The translations under genes were made by a program, and so were the position numbers. This document shows, piece by piece, positions 9,102 through 18,813 of a stretch of 64,000 bases of DNA. This DNA is from Cobetia sp. L2A1 (lineage in GTDB: Bacteria > Pseudomonadota > Gammaproteobacteria > Pseudomonadales > Halomonadaceae). Where the stretch lies: positions 1,550,001 to 1,614,000 of the forward strand of contig NZ_CP047025.1 in the NCBI RefSeq assembly GCF_009796845.1. Direction: 5' to 3'. Position 1 is the stretch's first letter, and every line of letters begins with the position of its first letter. The notes beneath the pieces were generated by a model. That model was not told the DNA's origin, ran no database searches, and worked only from the letters and a program-made list of their open reading frames with translations.

Positions 9102-11129
9102 ATGAGCAAACCATTTCGCATCGAGTCCAAGTTCAAGCCTGCCGGTGATCAGCCAGCAGCCATCGAGAAGCTGATTACTGGCCTTGAAGCTGGTTTGGCG
9201 CATCAGACGCTGCTGGGGGTGACCGGCTCGGGCAAGACATTCACGGTCGCCAATGTCGTGGAGCGCCTGCAGCGTCCCACTATCGTCATGGCACCCAACA
9301 AGACGTTGGCGGCTCAGCTGTACGGTGAGTTCAAGGCATTTTTCCCCGACAACGCCATCGAATACTTCGTCTCCTATTACGATTACTACCAGCCAGAAGC
9401 CTACGTCGCCTCCTCGGATACCTTCATCGAGAAGGATGCCTCGATCAATGATCATATCGAGCAGATGCGGCTGTCAGCGACCAAGGCACTTCTGGAGCGG
9501 CGCGATGCGCTGATCGTCGTGTCCGTCTCGGCCATCTACGGCTTGGGTGATCCTGAGCAGTATTTGAAGATGCGTCTGCACTTCAATCGTGGCGAGCAGA
9601 TTGATCAGCGTGCCTTCCTGCGTCGATTGGCGGAGCTTCAATACACGCGTAACGACATGGATTTCCGGCGCGGCACCTATCGTGTGCGGGGCGATGTCAT
9701 TGATGTCTTCCCTGCAGACTCTGAAGAGCAGGCGGTGCGGGTAGAGTTGTTTGATGATGAAATTGACTCTATCCGGCTGTTTGATCCGCTGACAGGAGAG
9801 GTCAGCGAGTCGGTGCCGCGGATGACTATCTATCCCAAGAGTCACTATGTCACGCCTCGCGAGACCATCGTGGCCGCGATAGACCACATCAAGGCCGAGC
9901 TAGTCGAGCGCCTCGCGTATTTGCGAAAGAACGACAAGCTGGTCGAAGCGCAGCGGCTCGAGCAACGCACCCTCTATGACATCGAAATGATGATGGAGCT
10001 GGGCTACTGCAATGGTATTGAAAACTACTCCCGCTATCTTTCAGGGCGTGATCCGGGTCAGGCGCCACCGACTTTCTTTGATTACCTGCCGAAAGACGCA
10101 TTGGTTTTCATTGATGAGTCTCACGTCAGCGTGCCGCAGGTAGGGGGCATGTATCGCGGCGACCGTTCGCGCAAGGAAACCCTCGTTGAATATGGCTTCC
10201 GTCTGCCGTCGGCGCTTGATAACCGACCGATGAAATTCGAGGAATGGGAAAGTATTCTTCCGCAGGCTGTCTTCGTCTCTGCAACACCGGGGGCGTATGA
10301 AGCAGAGCATACGGGGCAGGTCGTTGAGCAGGTGGTGCGACCTACAGGACTGTTGGATCCGGTTATCGAGGTACGTTCGGCTTCTACTCAAGTCGACGAT
10401 GTACTGTCCGAGATTCGTGCCCGGGTTGAGGTCGGCGAACGCGTATTGATCACGACACTTACCAAGCGTATGTCTGAAGACTTGACCGAATATCTGGGTG
10501 AGCATGATGTGCGTGTTCGCTATCTGCACTCTGATATCGATACTGTGGAACGTGTCGAGATCATTCGCGATTTGCGCTTGGGCAAGTTCGATGTGCTGGT
10601 TGGTATCAACCTGCTGCGTGAAGGGTTGGATATTCCCGAGGTCTCGCTTGTCGCCATTCTCGATGCCGATAAAGAAGGCTTCCTGCGTTCGGAACGTTCA
10701 CTGATCCAGACCATCGGTCGCGCAGCACGTAATGCCAACGGTAAGGCGATTCTTTACGGTAATCGCATCACCGACTCCATGCAGCGCGCTATCGCCGAGA
10801 CAGAACGCCGCCGTGAGAAGCAGACCGAATTCAATGCAGAACATGGTATTACGCCGCGCACCATTACCAAGTCGGTCGCCGATATCATGGAAGGTGCGCA
10901 AGCACCGGGACGTAAAAGCAGCCGTCGCAAGAATAATGAGCGCCAGGTTGCCGAAGAAACGCCTGACTATGCGGCGCTGGCAGCACAGGGACCGAAGGCG
11001 CTGGAAAAAGAAATCAGTCGCCTCGAGGATGGTATGTACGCTGCCGCCAAGAATCTCGAGTTCGAGACAGCAGGGAGGCTGCGTGATCAGATCAATGATG
11101 TACGCAATCGTCTGATCGCACTCGGCTAG
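9102..11129 (+). CDS. uvrB: Excinuclease ABC subunit B
   Basis: A 675-residue damage-verifying helicase of nucleotide excision repair. Seen in order: Walker A GVTGSGKT, the beta-hairpin [10 protein letters not shown] that threads between DNA strands, DESHV, the C-terminal helicase motifs ([19 protein letters not shown]), and the UVR domain ([20 protein letters not shown]) that contacts UvrC. Length is normal. I found no LexA box in the short upstream gap, unlike E. coli uvrB. Confidence 0.98.
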   Translation: MSKPFRIESKFKPAGDQPAAIEKLITGLEAGLAHQTLLGVTGSGKTFTVANVVERLQRPTIVMAPNKTLAAQLYGEFKAFFPDNAIEYFVSYYDYYQPEAYVASSDTFIEKDASINDHIEQMRLSATKALLERRDALIVVSVSAIYGLGDPEQYLKMRLHFNRGEQIDQRAFLRRLAELQYTRNDMDFRRGTYRVRGDVIDVFPADSEEQAVRVELFDDEIDSIRLFDPLTGEVSESVPRMTIYPKSHYVTPRETIVAAIDHIKAELVERLAYLRKNDKLVEAQRLEQRTLYDIEMMMELGYCNGIENYSRYLSGRDPGQAPPTFFDYLPKDALVFIDESHVSVPQVGGMYRGDRSRKETLVEYGFRLPSALDNRPMKFEEWESILPQAVFVSATPGAYEAEHTGQVVEQVVRPTGLLDPVIEVRSASTQVDDVLSEIRARVEVGERVLITTLTKRMSEDLTEYLGEHDVRVRYLHSDIDTVERVEIIRDLRLGKFDVLVGINLLREGLDIPEVSLVAILDADKEGFLRSERSLIQTIGRAARNANGKAILYGNRITDSMQRAIAETERRREKQTEFNAEHGITPRTITKSVADIMEGAQAPGRKSSRRKNNERQVAEETPDYAALAAQGPKALEKEISRLEDGMYAAAKNLEFETAGRLRDQINDVRNRLIALG

Positions 11130-11169
11130 CCAGCTACCCTGTCAGTACAGCTGCCACGTCAGTACTGTT

Positions 11170-11202
11170 ATCGCCCGATACGGCATTGCCGTATCGGGCG
11201 AT
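11170..11202 (+). terminator. Terminator of uvrB
   Basis: A 15-bp perfect stem (ATCGCCCGATACGGC / GCCGTATCGGGCGAT) with an ATT loop followed by TGTCTTCC. The T-tract is modest. Confidence 0.8.
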
Positions 11203-11710
11203 TGTCTTCCCCCCCGCCCGATGTATAGCGTCATGCACGTCCGCGAGGCTTGATGTCGTGTTATCACGTCATTCATGGTGAGGTGAATGATTGCAGTGCC
11301 TACCACCTTGGCCGCAAACACACGCCCTTGAGCGATGCGACATCATGGTGCAATTTCGGAGATAAACTCTTTTATTTAGCTAGTTCCATTATGCAAACAC
11401 TGGATTATCTTTATATCGCCACAGATTACTTTGTCAAAAATGCCAAAGTAGGGATTTAGTCTGTTGGTGACTCGTTGAATGCACGCATAATCTGTCAAAC
11501 GGCCGCTTTACATGCGTATTCCCTGCTGCCAATAATGATGTCAGGGCATTCCTGTGTGTGATGCTGTGCTTTACCTCGGCAGCGTCAGGTCCACTGACTC
11601 TGTGGTTGATGGCCAGTGCTTCACTCGGGACATCCAGGCGTCATCAGAACGCATCTGCCAGGTCTGCCAGACTCGCAGTACAACAATAATCGGGAACAGG
11701 AATATCTATC
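11203..11710. other. Long upstream region of the liv operon
   Basis: About 500 bases without a supportable gene. The stretch 11340-11460 is AT-rich relative to its neighbours and probably carries the liv promoter and regulator sites, but I could not pick a convincing -35/-10 pair or a sigma-54 site. Confidence 0.5.
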
Positions 11711-12814
11711 ATGATGCGCAGGTCACTTCTCGTCCTGGGGATCGCCGCGGCGATCTCGACCCAGGCTCAGGCAGACATCACTATCGCGATGGCAGGTCCG
11801 GTTACCGGCCCGGTGGCACAGTATGGTGACATGCAGTTCACTGGTGCCGAGATGGCCATCGAGCGAATCAATGCCGCCGGTGGTGTTAATGGTGAGATGC
11901 TCAAAGGCGTCAAGTATGATGATGCCTGCGATCCGAAACAGGCTGTGGCAGTTGCCAACCAGATCGTCAACGACGGTATTCAGTATGTCGTGGGTCATCT
12001 GTGTTCCAGCGCTACACAGCCGGCATCTGACATCTATGCCGAGGAAGGCGTAATGATGATCACGGCAGCCTCTACCAGCCCGACCATCACCGAGCAGGGC
12101 TATGAGCTGGTCTTCCGCACCATTGGCCTGGATTCGCTGCAAGGGCCGGTCGCGGGTCGTTATATCGCCAATACCATCCAGCCAAAGCACATGGCCATCA
12201 TTCACGACAAGCAGCAGTACGGTGAGGGTATTGCAACGGGTGTGCGCGAAACCGTCAAGGAAGCTGGCATCGATGTTGTGCTCTTTGAAGGCATCACTGC
12301 GGGTGACAAGGACTTCTCGGCACTGATCTCCAAGCTCAAGAAAGAGAATGTCGATTTCGTCTACTACGGTGGCTACCACCCGGAGTTGGGATTGTTGCTG
12401 CGTCAGTCACGTGAGCTGGGCTTTGATGCTCCGTTCATGGGGCCAGAAGGCGTAGGTAATCCGGACATTTCCAAGATCGCGGGTCAGGCGTCCGAAGGGT
12501 TATACGTGACCCTGCCGCCGGCCTTCGAGAATGACCCCAAGAACGCTGATCTGGTCGCGGCCTTCAAAGCCAAGAAGCAAGATCCATCGGGTCCATTCGT
12601 GATGCCGGCGTATACCGCCGTTGAACTGATCGCGGAAGGCATCAAGGGAGCGGATTCTACAGACCCTGAAGATGTGGCCGAGTACCTCAAGGCCAATAGT
12701 TTTGATACGCCTATCGGCAAGGTCGAATACGACGAGAAGGGTGACCTGAAGGACTTTAGCTTCGTGGTCTACAACTGGCATGCTGACGGCACGAAGAGCG
12801 AAGCTGCCCAGTAA
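11711..12814 (+). CDS. livK: Branched-chain amino acid ABC transporter, periplasmic binding protein
   Basis: A 367-residue type-I binding protein with signal peptide (MMRRSLLVLGIAAAISTQAQA, cleavage before DIT). The mature part matches LivJ/LivK closely, for example ITAGDKDFSAL, GGYHPELGLLLRQ and MGPEGVGNPDI, and has the paired cysteines (DDACDP, GHLCSS) of that family. It binds Leu/Ile/Val in the periplasm and delivers them to LivHMGF encoded next. AGGA lies about 9 bases before the start. A 171-base gap separates it from livH, so the binding-protein gene may be transcribed in excess. Confidence 0.95.
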   Translation: MMRRSLLVLGIAAAISTQAQADITIAMAGPVTGPVAQYGDMQFTGAEMAIERINAAGGVNGEMLKGVKYDDACDPKQAVAVANQIVNDGIQYVVGHLCSSATQPASDIYAEEGVMMITAASTSPTITEQGYELVFRTIGLDSLQGPVAGRYIANTIQPKHMAIIHDKQQYGEGIATGVRETVKEAGIDVVLFEGITAGDKDFSALISKLKKENVDFVYYGGYHPELGLLLRQSRELGFDAPFMGPEGVGNPDISKIAGQASEGLYVTLPPAFENDPKNADLVAAFKAKKQDPSGPFVMPAYTAVELIAEGIKGADSTDPEDVAEYLKANSFDTPIGKVEYDEKGDLKDFSFVVYNWHADGTKSEAAQ

Positions 12815-12985
12815 TCCACCTTCCTGCCCTCGTCCGGCCCACTGCGCTGTGACGAGGGTACTCTATTCGGTCGAGTCAGCGACGATGCAAGATCGTCGTG
12901 TCTTCCCGTTTTCGCCGTATACACGGCTTACCCCTGACAGCCAACGGCCACAAGCCCGCCACTGTCGCGGCCAAGGGTTGTTTCG

Positions 12986-13906
12986 ATGGAAGAAATCCTC
13001 TACTTCCTGCAGCAGGTCATCAATGGTCTGACCATTGGTAGTACCTATGCGTTGATCGCCATCGGCTATACGATGGTGTACGGCATTATCGGCATGATCA
13101 ATTTCGCGCATGGCGAGATCTACATGATCGGGACCTATGTGACGTTCATCGTCATTTCAGCGCTCGGCATGTTCGGCATTGCCAATCCCTTCTTTCTGAT
13201 GGCAGCCGCCTTGCTTGTGGCAGTGCTGGTCTCATGCGCCTACGGTTTCGCTGTGGAGCGGGTAGCCTATCGTCCGGTACGTGGCTCCAAGCGTTTGATT
13301 GCACTGATTTCAGCCATCGGCATGTCCATTTTTCTGCAAAACTACATGCGTCTCGCGCAAGGGTCGCGGGATATGGCGATTTCCAGTCTGATCCCTGGTG
13401 GCTGGGAGTTCGGTATCGAGAGCTTCGCCGTTAATCTGTCCTATATGCAGGTCATCATCTTTGGCGTAACACTCGGCTGCATGTTGCTGCTTTCGACCTT
13501 TATCTCGCGCTCACGCCTTGGACGCGCATGTCGTGCCTGCTCGCAGGATGCCGGTATGGCGCGTCTATTGGGTATCAATACCGACATGATCATCTCGATG
13601 ACCTTCGTGATCGGTGCCGCACTGGCCGCCGTCGCGGGACTGTTGCTTGGGATGTATTACGGCGTGGTCAATCCCTACATCGGTTTTCTTGCAGGACTTA
13701 AAGCCTTCACCGCAGCCGTACTAGGCGGTATCGGAAGCATCCCAGGTGCCATGCTGGGAGGCCTGTTGTTGGGTGTCGCTGAAGCGCTGACCGGCGGTTA
13801 TCTATCGACCGAATACAAGGATGTCGTGGCCTTTGGTCTGTTGATTCTCATTCTGCTATTTCGTCCTTCCGGGATCCTCGGCAAGCCCGAAGTGGAGAAG
13901 ATCTGA
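12986..13906 (+). CDS. livH: Branched-chain amino acid ABC transporter permease LivH
   Basis: A 306-residue inner-membrane permease with about eight hydrophobic segments. The start [20 protein letters not shown] and the loop [14 protein letters not shown] are family hallmarks, as is the EAA-like stretch [18 protein letters not shown]. It pairs with LivM. Its TGA overlaps the livM ATG (TGATG at 13904), indicating translational coupling. Confidence 0.96.
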   Translation: MEEILYFLQQVINGLTIGSTYALIAIGYTMVYGIIGMINFAHGEIYMIGTYVTFIVISALGMFGIANPFFLMAAALLVAVLVSCAYGFAVERVAYRPVRGSKRLIALISAIGMSIFLQNYMRLAQGSRDMAISSLIPGGWEFGIESFAVNLSYMQVIIFGVTLGCMLLLSTFISRSRLGRACRACSQDAGMARLLGINTDMIISMTFVIGAALAAVAGLLLGMYYGVVNPYIGFLAGLKAFTAAVLGGIGSIPGAMLGGLLLGVAEALTGGYLSTEYKDVVAFGLLILILLFRPSGILGKPEVEKI

Positions 13907-15231
13907 TGCCTCCCTTGAACAAGCAAGTTCTCAAGATGGCAGGGACTTCACCTGCCGAAGCGATCTCTCCTCAACCGTCCTATCGGCGCCCCTGGTGGTC
14001 GGCGATAGCCGCCGCCGTACTGACGTTGGTACTGGGTGGCTCGGTGCTCGGGGTGCAGCTTGAATCCAGTGGTATCACCACTACTGTACGACTGATGGGC
14101 ATGGAGACATGGGGCTGGTTGCTGGCGGCAGCATTCGCCGTCTTTGTGCATCAGCTGGTTCGCCCGCAGATCGAGGAGTGGCGAGCCAGAACGCGTCAAC
14201 CTTCTCGTTTTACGATGCCCAAGGTACTCAGTGGTCAAAAGCGCCAGCTATGGATCATGCTGACGATCGGGGCATTGCTGATCTTCCCCTTCATGTCCAA
14301 TCGCTCAGCTGTCGATCTGGCGACGCTGACACTGATCTACATCATGCTGGGGCTGGGCCTCAATGTGGTGGTGGGGCTGGCCGGTCTGTTGGATCTTGGC
14401 TATGTCGGCTTCTACGCTATCGGCGCCTATACCTATGCGCTGCTCAACAGCTACCTGGGCTTCAGTTTCTGGGAAGCGTTACCGCTCGCGGGCCTGATGA
14501 CGGCACTGTTTGGTTATCTGCTCGGTTTTCCGGTGCTTAGATTGAGAGGCGACTATCTGGCCATTGTCACATTGGGCTTTGGGGAGATTATTCGTATCTT
14601 GCTCAATAATTGGACCGAATTGACCGGCGGCCCCAATGGTATTGCCCGTATTCCGAAGCCAACCTTCTTCAACCTGGAATTTACGCGTAAGGCGCAAGAC
14701 GGCAATGTGCCGTTTCACGAGTATTTTGGAATAGCTTATGACCCGTCCTACAAGGTCATCTATCTCTATTTGCTAGCGCTGATTCTGGTGCTGATCACCT
14801 TGTTCGTGATTTACCGTCTACTGCGCATGCCGATTGGTCGTGCCTGGGAAGCACTGCGCGAGGATGATATCGCCTGCCGTTCGCTGGGCATGAATCCTAC
14901 CGGCATCAAGCTATCAGCATTCACCATTGGTGCCAGTTTCGCAGGCTTTGCCGGTGCCTTCTTTGCCGCGCGGCAAGGATTTATCAGCCCGGAATCTTTC
15001 ACCTTTATCGAATCTGCGATCATCCTCGCCATCGTGGTATTAGGGGGGATGGGCTCTCAGCTGGGTGTGATTCTGGCGGCCATTGCCATGACGCTACTGC
15101 CGGAGCTGGCGCGCGAGTTCAATGAATATCGCATGCTGCTGTTCGGGTTGATGATGGTGTTGATGATGGTATGGCGCCCGCAGGGTCTGGTGCCTCTCAA
15201 ACGACCGCACATGGAGCTCGACCGTGGCTGA
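13906..15231 (+). CDS. livM: Branched-chain amino acid ABC transporter permease LivM
   Basis: A 441-residue permease with the N-terminal extension (two extra hydrophobic segments, about residues 25-80) seen in the E. coli-type LivM before the core. The core shows [37 protein letters not shown] and [15 protein letters not shown]. It is coupled to livH by a TGATG overlap and overlaps livG by 8 bases. Confidence 0.96.
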   Translation: MPPLNKQVLKMAGTSPAEAISPQPSYRRPWWSAIAAAVLTLVLGGSVLGVQLESSGITTTVRLMGMETWGWLLAAAFAVFVHQLVRPQIEEWRARTRQPSRFTMPKVLSGQKRQLWIMLTIGALLIFPFMSNRSAVDLATLTLIYIMLGLGLNVVVGLAGLLDLGYVGFYAIGAYTYALLNSYLGFSFWEALPLAGLMTALFGYLLGFPVLRLRGDYLAIVTLGFGEIIRILLNNWTELTGGPNGIARIPKPTFFNLEFTRKAQDGNVPFHEYFGIAYDPSYKVIYLYLLALILVLITLFVIYRLLRMPIGRAWEALREDDIACRSLGMNPTGIKLSAFTIGASFAGFAGAFFAARQGFISPESFTFIESAIILAIVVLGGMGSQLGVILAAIAMTLLPELAREFNEYRMLLFGLMMVLMMVWRPQGLVPLKRPHMELDRG

Positions 15232-16057
15232 AGCTCTCCGTAATGCTGACAATGTAGATACGCCGTCTGCCACGCATGCGCGCCTGGCAGGAGAGCCACC
15301 TCTGCTGAAGGTACGTGATCTCACCATGCAGTTCGGTGGCCTCAAGGCAGTCGATGGTGTTGCACTGAAAGTGCACTCAGGCGAGGTGGTCTCGGTGATA
15401 GGGCCGAATGGCGCCGGGAAGACTACCGTCTTCAACTGTATCTCCGGTTTCTATCAGCCCACCGGGGGTGAGGTGTATTTCGAGGATAAGCCCATGCATC
15501 GTCTGCCGGGCTTCAAGATTGCCCGGGCGGGCATGGTGCGTACCTTTCAGAACGTGCGGTTGTTCAAGGAAATGACCGTCGTAGAGAATTTGCTGGTCGC
15601 TCAGCACATGCATGCTGAGCGTAATCTACTGCGAGGCCTGTTCAAGACGCCAGGCTATCGTCGCAGTGAAAAAGCGCTGATGCAGCAGGCGGGCGACTGG
15701 CTAGAGCGTGTCGGGCTACTTGAATTCGCTAACCGCGAAGCCGGGAATCTAGCCTACGGCCAGCAGCGTCGACTCGAGATTGCACGCTGCATGGTGGCAA
15801 GGCCGAAGCTTCTGATGCTGGATGAGCCTGCCGCAGGTTTGAATCCCAACGAGACACGCGACCTGAATGACTTGATCGTGAGTCTGACGCGTGATGAAGG
15901 GGTTTCTGTACTGCTGATCGAACACGATATGAGTCTGGTCATGGGGATCTCGGACCACATTTATGTGGTCAATCAGGGCCAACCGCTGGCAGAGGGCACG
16001 CCTGATGAGATTCGTAGCAATGACGCCGTGATCAAAGCCTATCTTGGGGAGGAGTAG
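15224..16057 (+). CDS. livG: Branched-chain amino acid ABC transporter ATPase LivG
   Basis: A 277-residue ABC ATPase. Walker A is GPNGAGKTT, the signature region reads [13 protein letters not shown] (Leu-Ser-Gly replaced by Ala-Tyr-Gly, normal for LivG), Walker B is [13 protein letters not shown] and the switch is IEHDMSL. It starts at GTG 15224, overlapping livM. An N-terminal extension of about 25 residues before the usual [13 protein letters not shown] start is present. Confidence 0.95.
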   Translation: MAEALRNADNVDTPSATHARLAGEPPLLKVRDLTMQFGGLKAVDGVALKVHSGEVVSVIGPNGAGKTTVFNCISGFYQPTGGEVYFEDKPMHRLPGFKIARAGMVRTFQNVRLFKEMTVVENLLVAQHMHAERNLLRGLFKTPGYRRSEKALMQQAGDWLERVGLLEFANREAGNLAYGQQRRLEIARCMVARPKLLMLDEPAAGLNPNETRDLNDLIVSLTRDEGVSVLLIEHDMSLVMGISDHIYVVNQGQPLAEGTPDEIRSNDAVIKAYLGEE

Positions 16058-16059
16058 CG

Positions 16060-16833
16060 ATGACCGAGCTTGTGAAAGGCGTTGGGGCATCAATGGCCTA
16101 TACCGGCGAGACCCTGGCGCCGCAAGATGCCATGTTGGCACTCGAGAATCTGACGACTCATTACGGACCGGTACAGGCACTCAATGATGTCTCTCTGGCG
16201 GTAGGCAAGGGCGAAATCGTGACATTGATCGGTGCCAATGGTGCTGGTAAGACCACACTTTTGATGTCGATCTGTGGCGATCCGCGACCGACCAGTGGGC
16301 ATGTATGGTTTGAGGGTGAAGAGATTACCGGTACACCTACTGCACGCGTGATGCGTGGAGGGCTTTCGGTCGTGCCGGAAGGACGGCGTATTTTCACTGG
16401 CATGACAGTGGAAGAGAATCTGGCGATGGGCGGTTACTACCAGACACGTGAAGAGAACGAACGCAGCATCGAGCATGTGCTTGATCTCTTCCCACGCTTG
16501 CGAGAGCGCTTCAATCAGCGTGGAGGCACCATGTCTGGCGGCGAGCAGCAGATGCTGGCTATCGGGCGCGCATTGATGAGTCGCCCGCGGCTATTATTGC
16601 TGGACGAGCCCTCACTAGGCCTGGCTCCGATCGTGATCGGCCAGATTTTCGATATTGTCGAACAGCTGCGTGAGCAGGGCACGACTATCTTCCTGGTCGA
16701 GCAGAATGCTCATCGTGCACTGTCGATTGCTGATCGCGGCTATGTGCTGGAGCATGGTCATGTCGTGCTAGCCGACAGCGGTAAGGCGCTGCTGGCCAAT
16801 GATGATGTGCGACGCGCCTATCTGGGCGGCTAG
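16060..16833 (+). CDS. livF: Branched-chain amino acid ABC transporter ATPase LivF
   Basis: A 257-residue ABC ATPase that dimerises with LivG. Walker A GANGAGKTT, signature MSGGEQQMLAIGRALM and Walker B LLLLDEPSLGLAP are seen, with the LivF-specific VVPEGRRIF segment. It starts two bases after the livG stop and is the last gene of the liv operon, followed by a hairpin. Confidence 0.96.
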   Translation: MTELVKGVGASMAYTGETLAPQDAMLALENLTTHYGPVQALNDVSLAVGKGEIVTLIGANGAGKTTLLMSICGDPRPTSGHVWFEGEEITGTPTARVMRGGLSVVPEGRRIFTGMTVEENLAMGGYYQTREENERSIEHVLDLFPRLRERFNQRGGTMSGGEQQMLAIGRALMSRPRLLLLDEPSLGLAPIVIGQIFDIVEQLREQGTTIFLVEQNAHRALSIADRGYVLEHGHVVLADSGKALLANDDVRRAYLGG

Positions 16834-16871
16834 CTGTTCTCGAGGATTGGCGCAGCTCATCATCCAGACAT

Positions 16872-16906
16872 GATGGCCACGACTGATTCCTTCAGTCGTG
16901 GCCATC
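16872..16906. terminator. Bidirectional hairpin after livF
   Basis: Perfect 15-bp stem (GATGGCCACGACTGA and its complement) with a 5-base loop, between livF and the convergent Cys-rich gene. No long T-run. Confidence 0.7.
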
Positions 16907-16930
16907 GTCGTACGAACCGTCAGCGCTTTA

Positions 16931-17386
16931 TCAGGCAGACAGTGGTCGCTTGATCTCTTCAGGCGAGTAGGCGACTCCATCCATGATGCAGTAGTGAATC
17001 GTCGGGCCGCTCTCCAGACACTGAGCGACGCAGGTCTCGCTTGCCGGAATTTGGCGGAGCGGATAGCGCACGCCGTCCTGGCAAAGCTCCAGCATCTTCT
17101 TCAAGGCGCTGCGTTCACAATACCCACACAGACACTCCAGGGCGTTATCCAGGCAGGTGTCCTCATCCATGCCTGCGCCATAGATACGCTGATCATCACA
17201 GACGACGAAACCATGTGACACCATGGCTCCGAGTACGGTGCCTTCCATTGATGCTGGCAAAGTCATTGCCTGGCGCAGCACCTCACGCTCTGTTGCAGAT
17301 GCCACGTCGGATGGTGTTGCAGACATGGGTTCAGGTGCAGTTTCAGGTACTGTTTCAGGCACTACGCTGAGAATGTTATCGGACAT
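16931..17386 (-). CDS. Cysteine-rich hypothetical protein
   Basis: A 151-residue protein I do not recognise. It starts MSDNILSVVPETVPETAPEP, a Pro/Glu-rich repeat-like lead, and then has nine cysteines in about 100 residues, including CLDNALECLCGYCE and ETCVAQC. No signal peptide or membrane segment is evident. The longer frame starts at 17518, but ATG at 17386 has GAGG about 7 bases upstream and is preferred. The Cys spacing suggests metal or Fe-S binding or disulfides (inference). It lies about 200 bases downstream of the AmiD-like gene on the same strand. Confidence 0.7.
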   Translation of the reverse strand: MSDNILSVVPETVPETAPEPMSATPSDVASATEREVLRQAMTLPASMEGTVLGAMVSHGFVVCDDQRIYGAGMDEDTCLDNALECLCGYCERSALKKMLELCQDGVRYPLRQIPASETCVAQCLESGPTIHYCIMDGVAYSPEEIKRPLSA

Positions 17387-17592
17387 GGTGGACCTCATTG
17401 GAATGGGGTGATCCGGCTTCTCTGAGCCAGTGATGGCCACTATCAGCAATGTCCTTCCTTGGCCACGACTGTCTATAGGGTAGACGTCGTTTTCCCACGC
17501 GCCATTCCCTTCGGACAACCTGCTGCAGGCAGTTCCGATGCTGCGTCACCTTTATGACAGCGGCATGACAGTTGGATTGCCAAGAGGTCTGC

Positions 17593-18558
17593 TCAGTCGA
17601 ACGAGCAGGCCGTTGTGTGGCGATAGCGCGCTACCAGAGACAGCAGGATAGCGGCACTCTCGGCATCGAATGCACCCGTGATGGCACCGGGACGAAAGTG
17701 TGCCTGGAACGCAGCAATCGCCAACCAGGAACGCTCTGGTTCCACTGGATATCCATAGACAGTCAATGCTGTCAGCAAGGTGTCATTCTCTGGTAGGCCG
17801 TCATGAGCCAGCTGTCGTTGGAAACAGGTTACGTCTTCTGGCAATGGCCAGGCGCCGATACCTGCCTCGTGCAGACGTTTCCAGGGAAAGCGTGGGCCCG
17901 GGTCTGTCTTGCGATCAGGCGCGATGTCCGAGTGGCCAATGACATCGACTGGGGCGATGTCATGACGGGCCAGTATGGGGGTGATCAGCGCGACAAGTGC
18001 CGTGATCTGCTTGTCATCCCAGGCGGCAAACTCACGTGAGGGTGACCAGCGGCGGGCGACAGCGGCGCTGGCTGTCTCAAACTCTGACTCTGATGTGGAT
18101 GCGGGGGCGAGTGGCAATGGTCCAGCATTGACGATCTCGATCCCGATGGAGGTGTCATTGAGGTTGTCGCGCCCCCCCCAATGGCTGACGCCAGCGTGCC
18201 AGGCGCGCCGTGATTCCGGCACCAGCTTATAAACACGCGGCAGGTCTGTCGGCGGTTGTGGACCAGACAGCAGATAATGTGCGCTGACATCAGGCCCCGT
18301 CAGGCTCTTCAGTGAACCGGTGAGATCATCATCGGTGTAGTGCAGTACCAGATGACGCACACGTGAATTGCTTTCTCCCACAAGGAGAGGAGTGTCAGTC
18401 AACTGATAGGCAGTGATGGCAGGCCCAGTGATGACAGGCCCAGTCGAGACAGAGGTAGAGGTACATCCCGCCAGGGATAGTGGGATGGCCCATAGCAGCG
18501 CGGCCGTCGCACGGAATGCTTTCAAGGACAGCAGCGGTGGCAAGTGAAGCAAGTGCAT
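17593..18558 (-). CDS. amiD: AmiD-like lipoprotein N-acetylmuramoyl-L-alanine amidase
   Basis: A 321-residue lipoprotein: a hydrophobic N-terminus ends in the lipobox LSLAGC, so it should be anchored in the outer membrane. The amidase_2 domain shows zinc ligands His in LVLHYT and His/Asp in IGHSDIAPDRKTDPGPRF. A peptidoglycan-binding helical domain follows (from about residue 250). It cleaves the MurNAc to L-Ala bond during wall recycling. ATG at 18558 has GAGG 5 bases upstream; the in-frame TTG at 18561 is less likely. Confidence 0.9.
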   Translation of the reverse strand: MHLLHLPPLLSLKAFRATAALLWAIPLSLAGCTSTSVSTGPVITGPAITAYQLTDTPLLVGESNSRVRHLVLHYTDDDLTGSLKSLTGPDVSAHYLLSGPQPPTDLPRVYKLVPESRRAWHAGVSHWGGRDNLNDTSIGIEIVNAGPLPLAPASTSESEFETASAAVARRWSPSREFAAWDDKQITALVALITPILARHDIAPVDVIGHSDIAPDRKTDPGPRFPWKRLHEAGIGAWPLPEDVTCFQRQLAHDGLPENDTLLTALTVYGYPVEPERSWLAIAAFQAHFRPGAITGAFDAESAAILLSLVARYRHTTACSFD

Positions 18559-18677
18559 CAAAGCCTCGAATATCAGCGGATGAATGTGAGTGACGTAAGA
18601 GCTGGGCAGAGTTGCTGAGCCGATGGCAGGAGTTGTCGGTTGCAGGATTCACTCTGCCGCGAGGTGCTTGCATGAGG

Positions 18678-18683
18678 TATAAT
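18678..18683 (+). promoter_or_regulatory. Consensus -10 element upstream of fumarase
   Basis: A perfect TATAAT lies at the centre of the 13-base palindrome AGGTATAATACCT (18675-18687), 131 bases before the fumarase ATG. The -35 region at a 17-base spacing is poor, which suggests an activator or a dimeric repressor on the palindrome (inference). Confidence 0.55.
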
Positions 18684-18813
18684 ACCTGCCACCTGAACTG
18701 GCACCCGCCCCGTGGCTACGCGATTTCTGTGCCTGACAACAGTAATCGCGACAAGGCCCTGCGTGCCAGAGTATTTGCCTTCAATATTGCTTGCCTCCAA
18801 GGAGCCGATCCTG

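Noticed and set aside
11250..11459. 69-codon frame in the liv upstream region
   Set aside because: No ribosome binding site and no recognisable content; more likely leader DNA.
11570..11640. Sigma-54 promoter before livK
   Set aside because: GG and GC pairs near 11590-11625 are not 10 bases apart, so the strict -24/-12 spacing fails.
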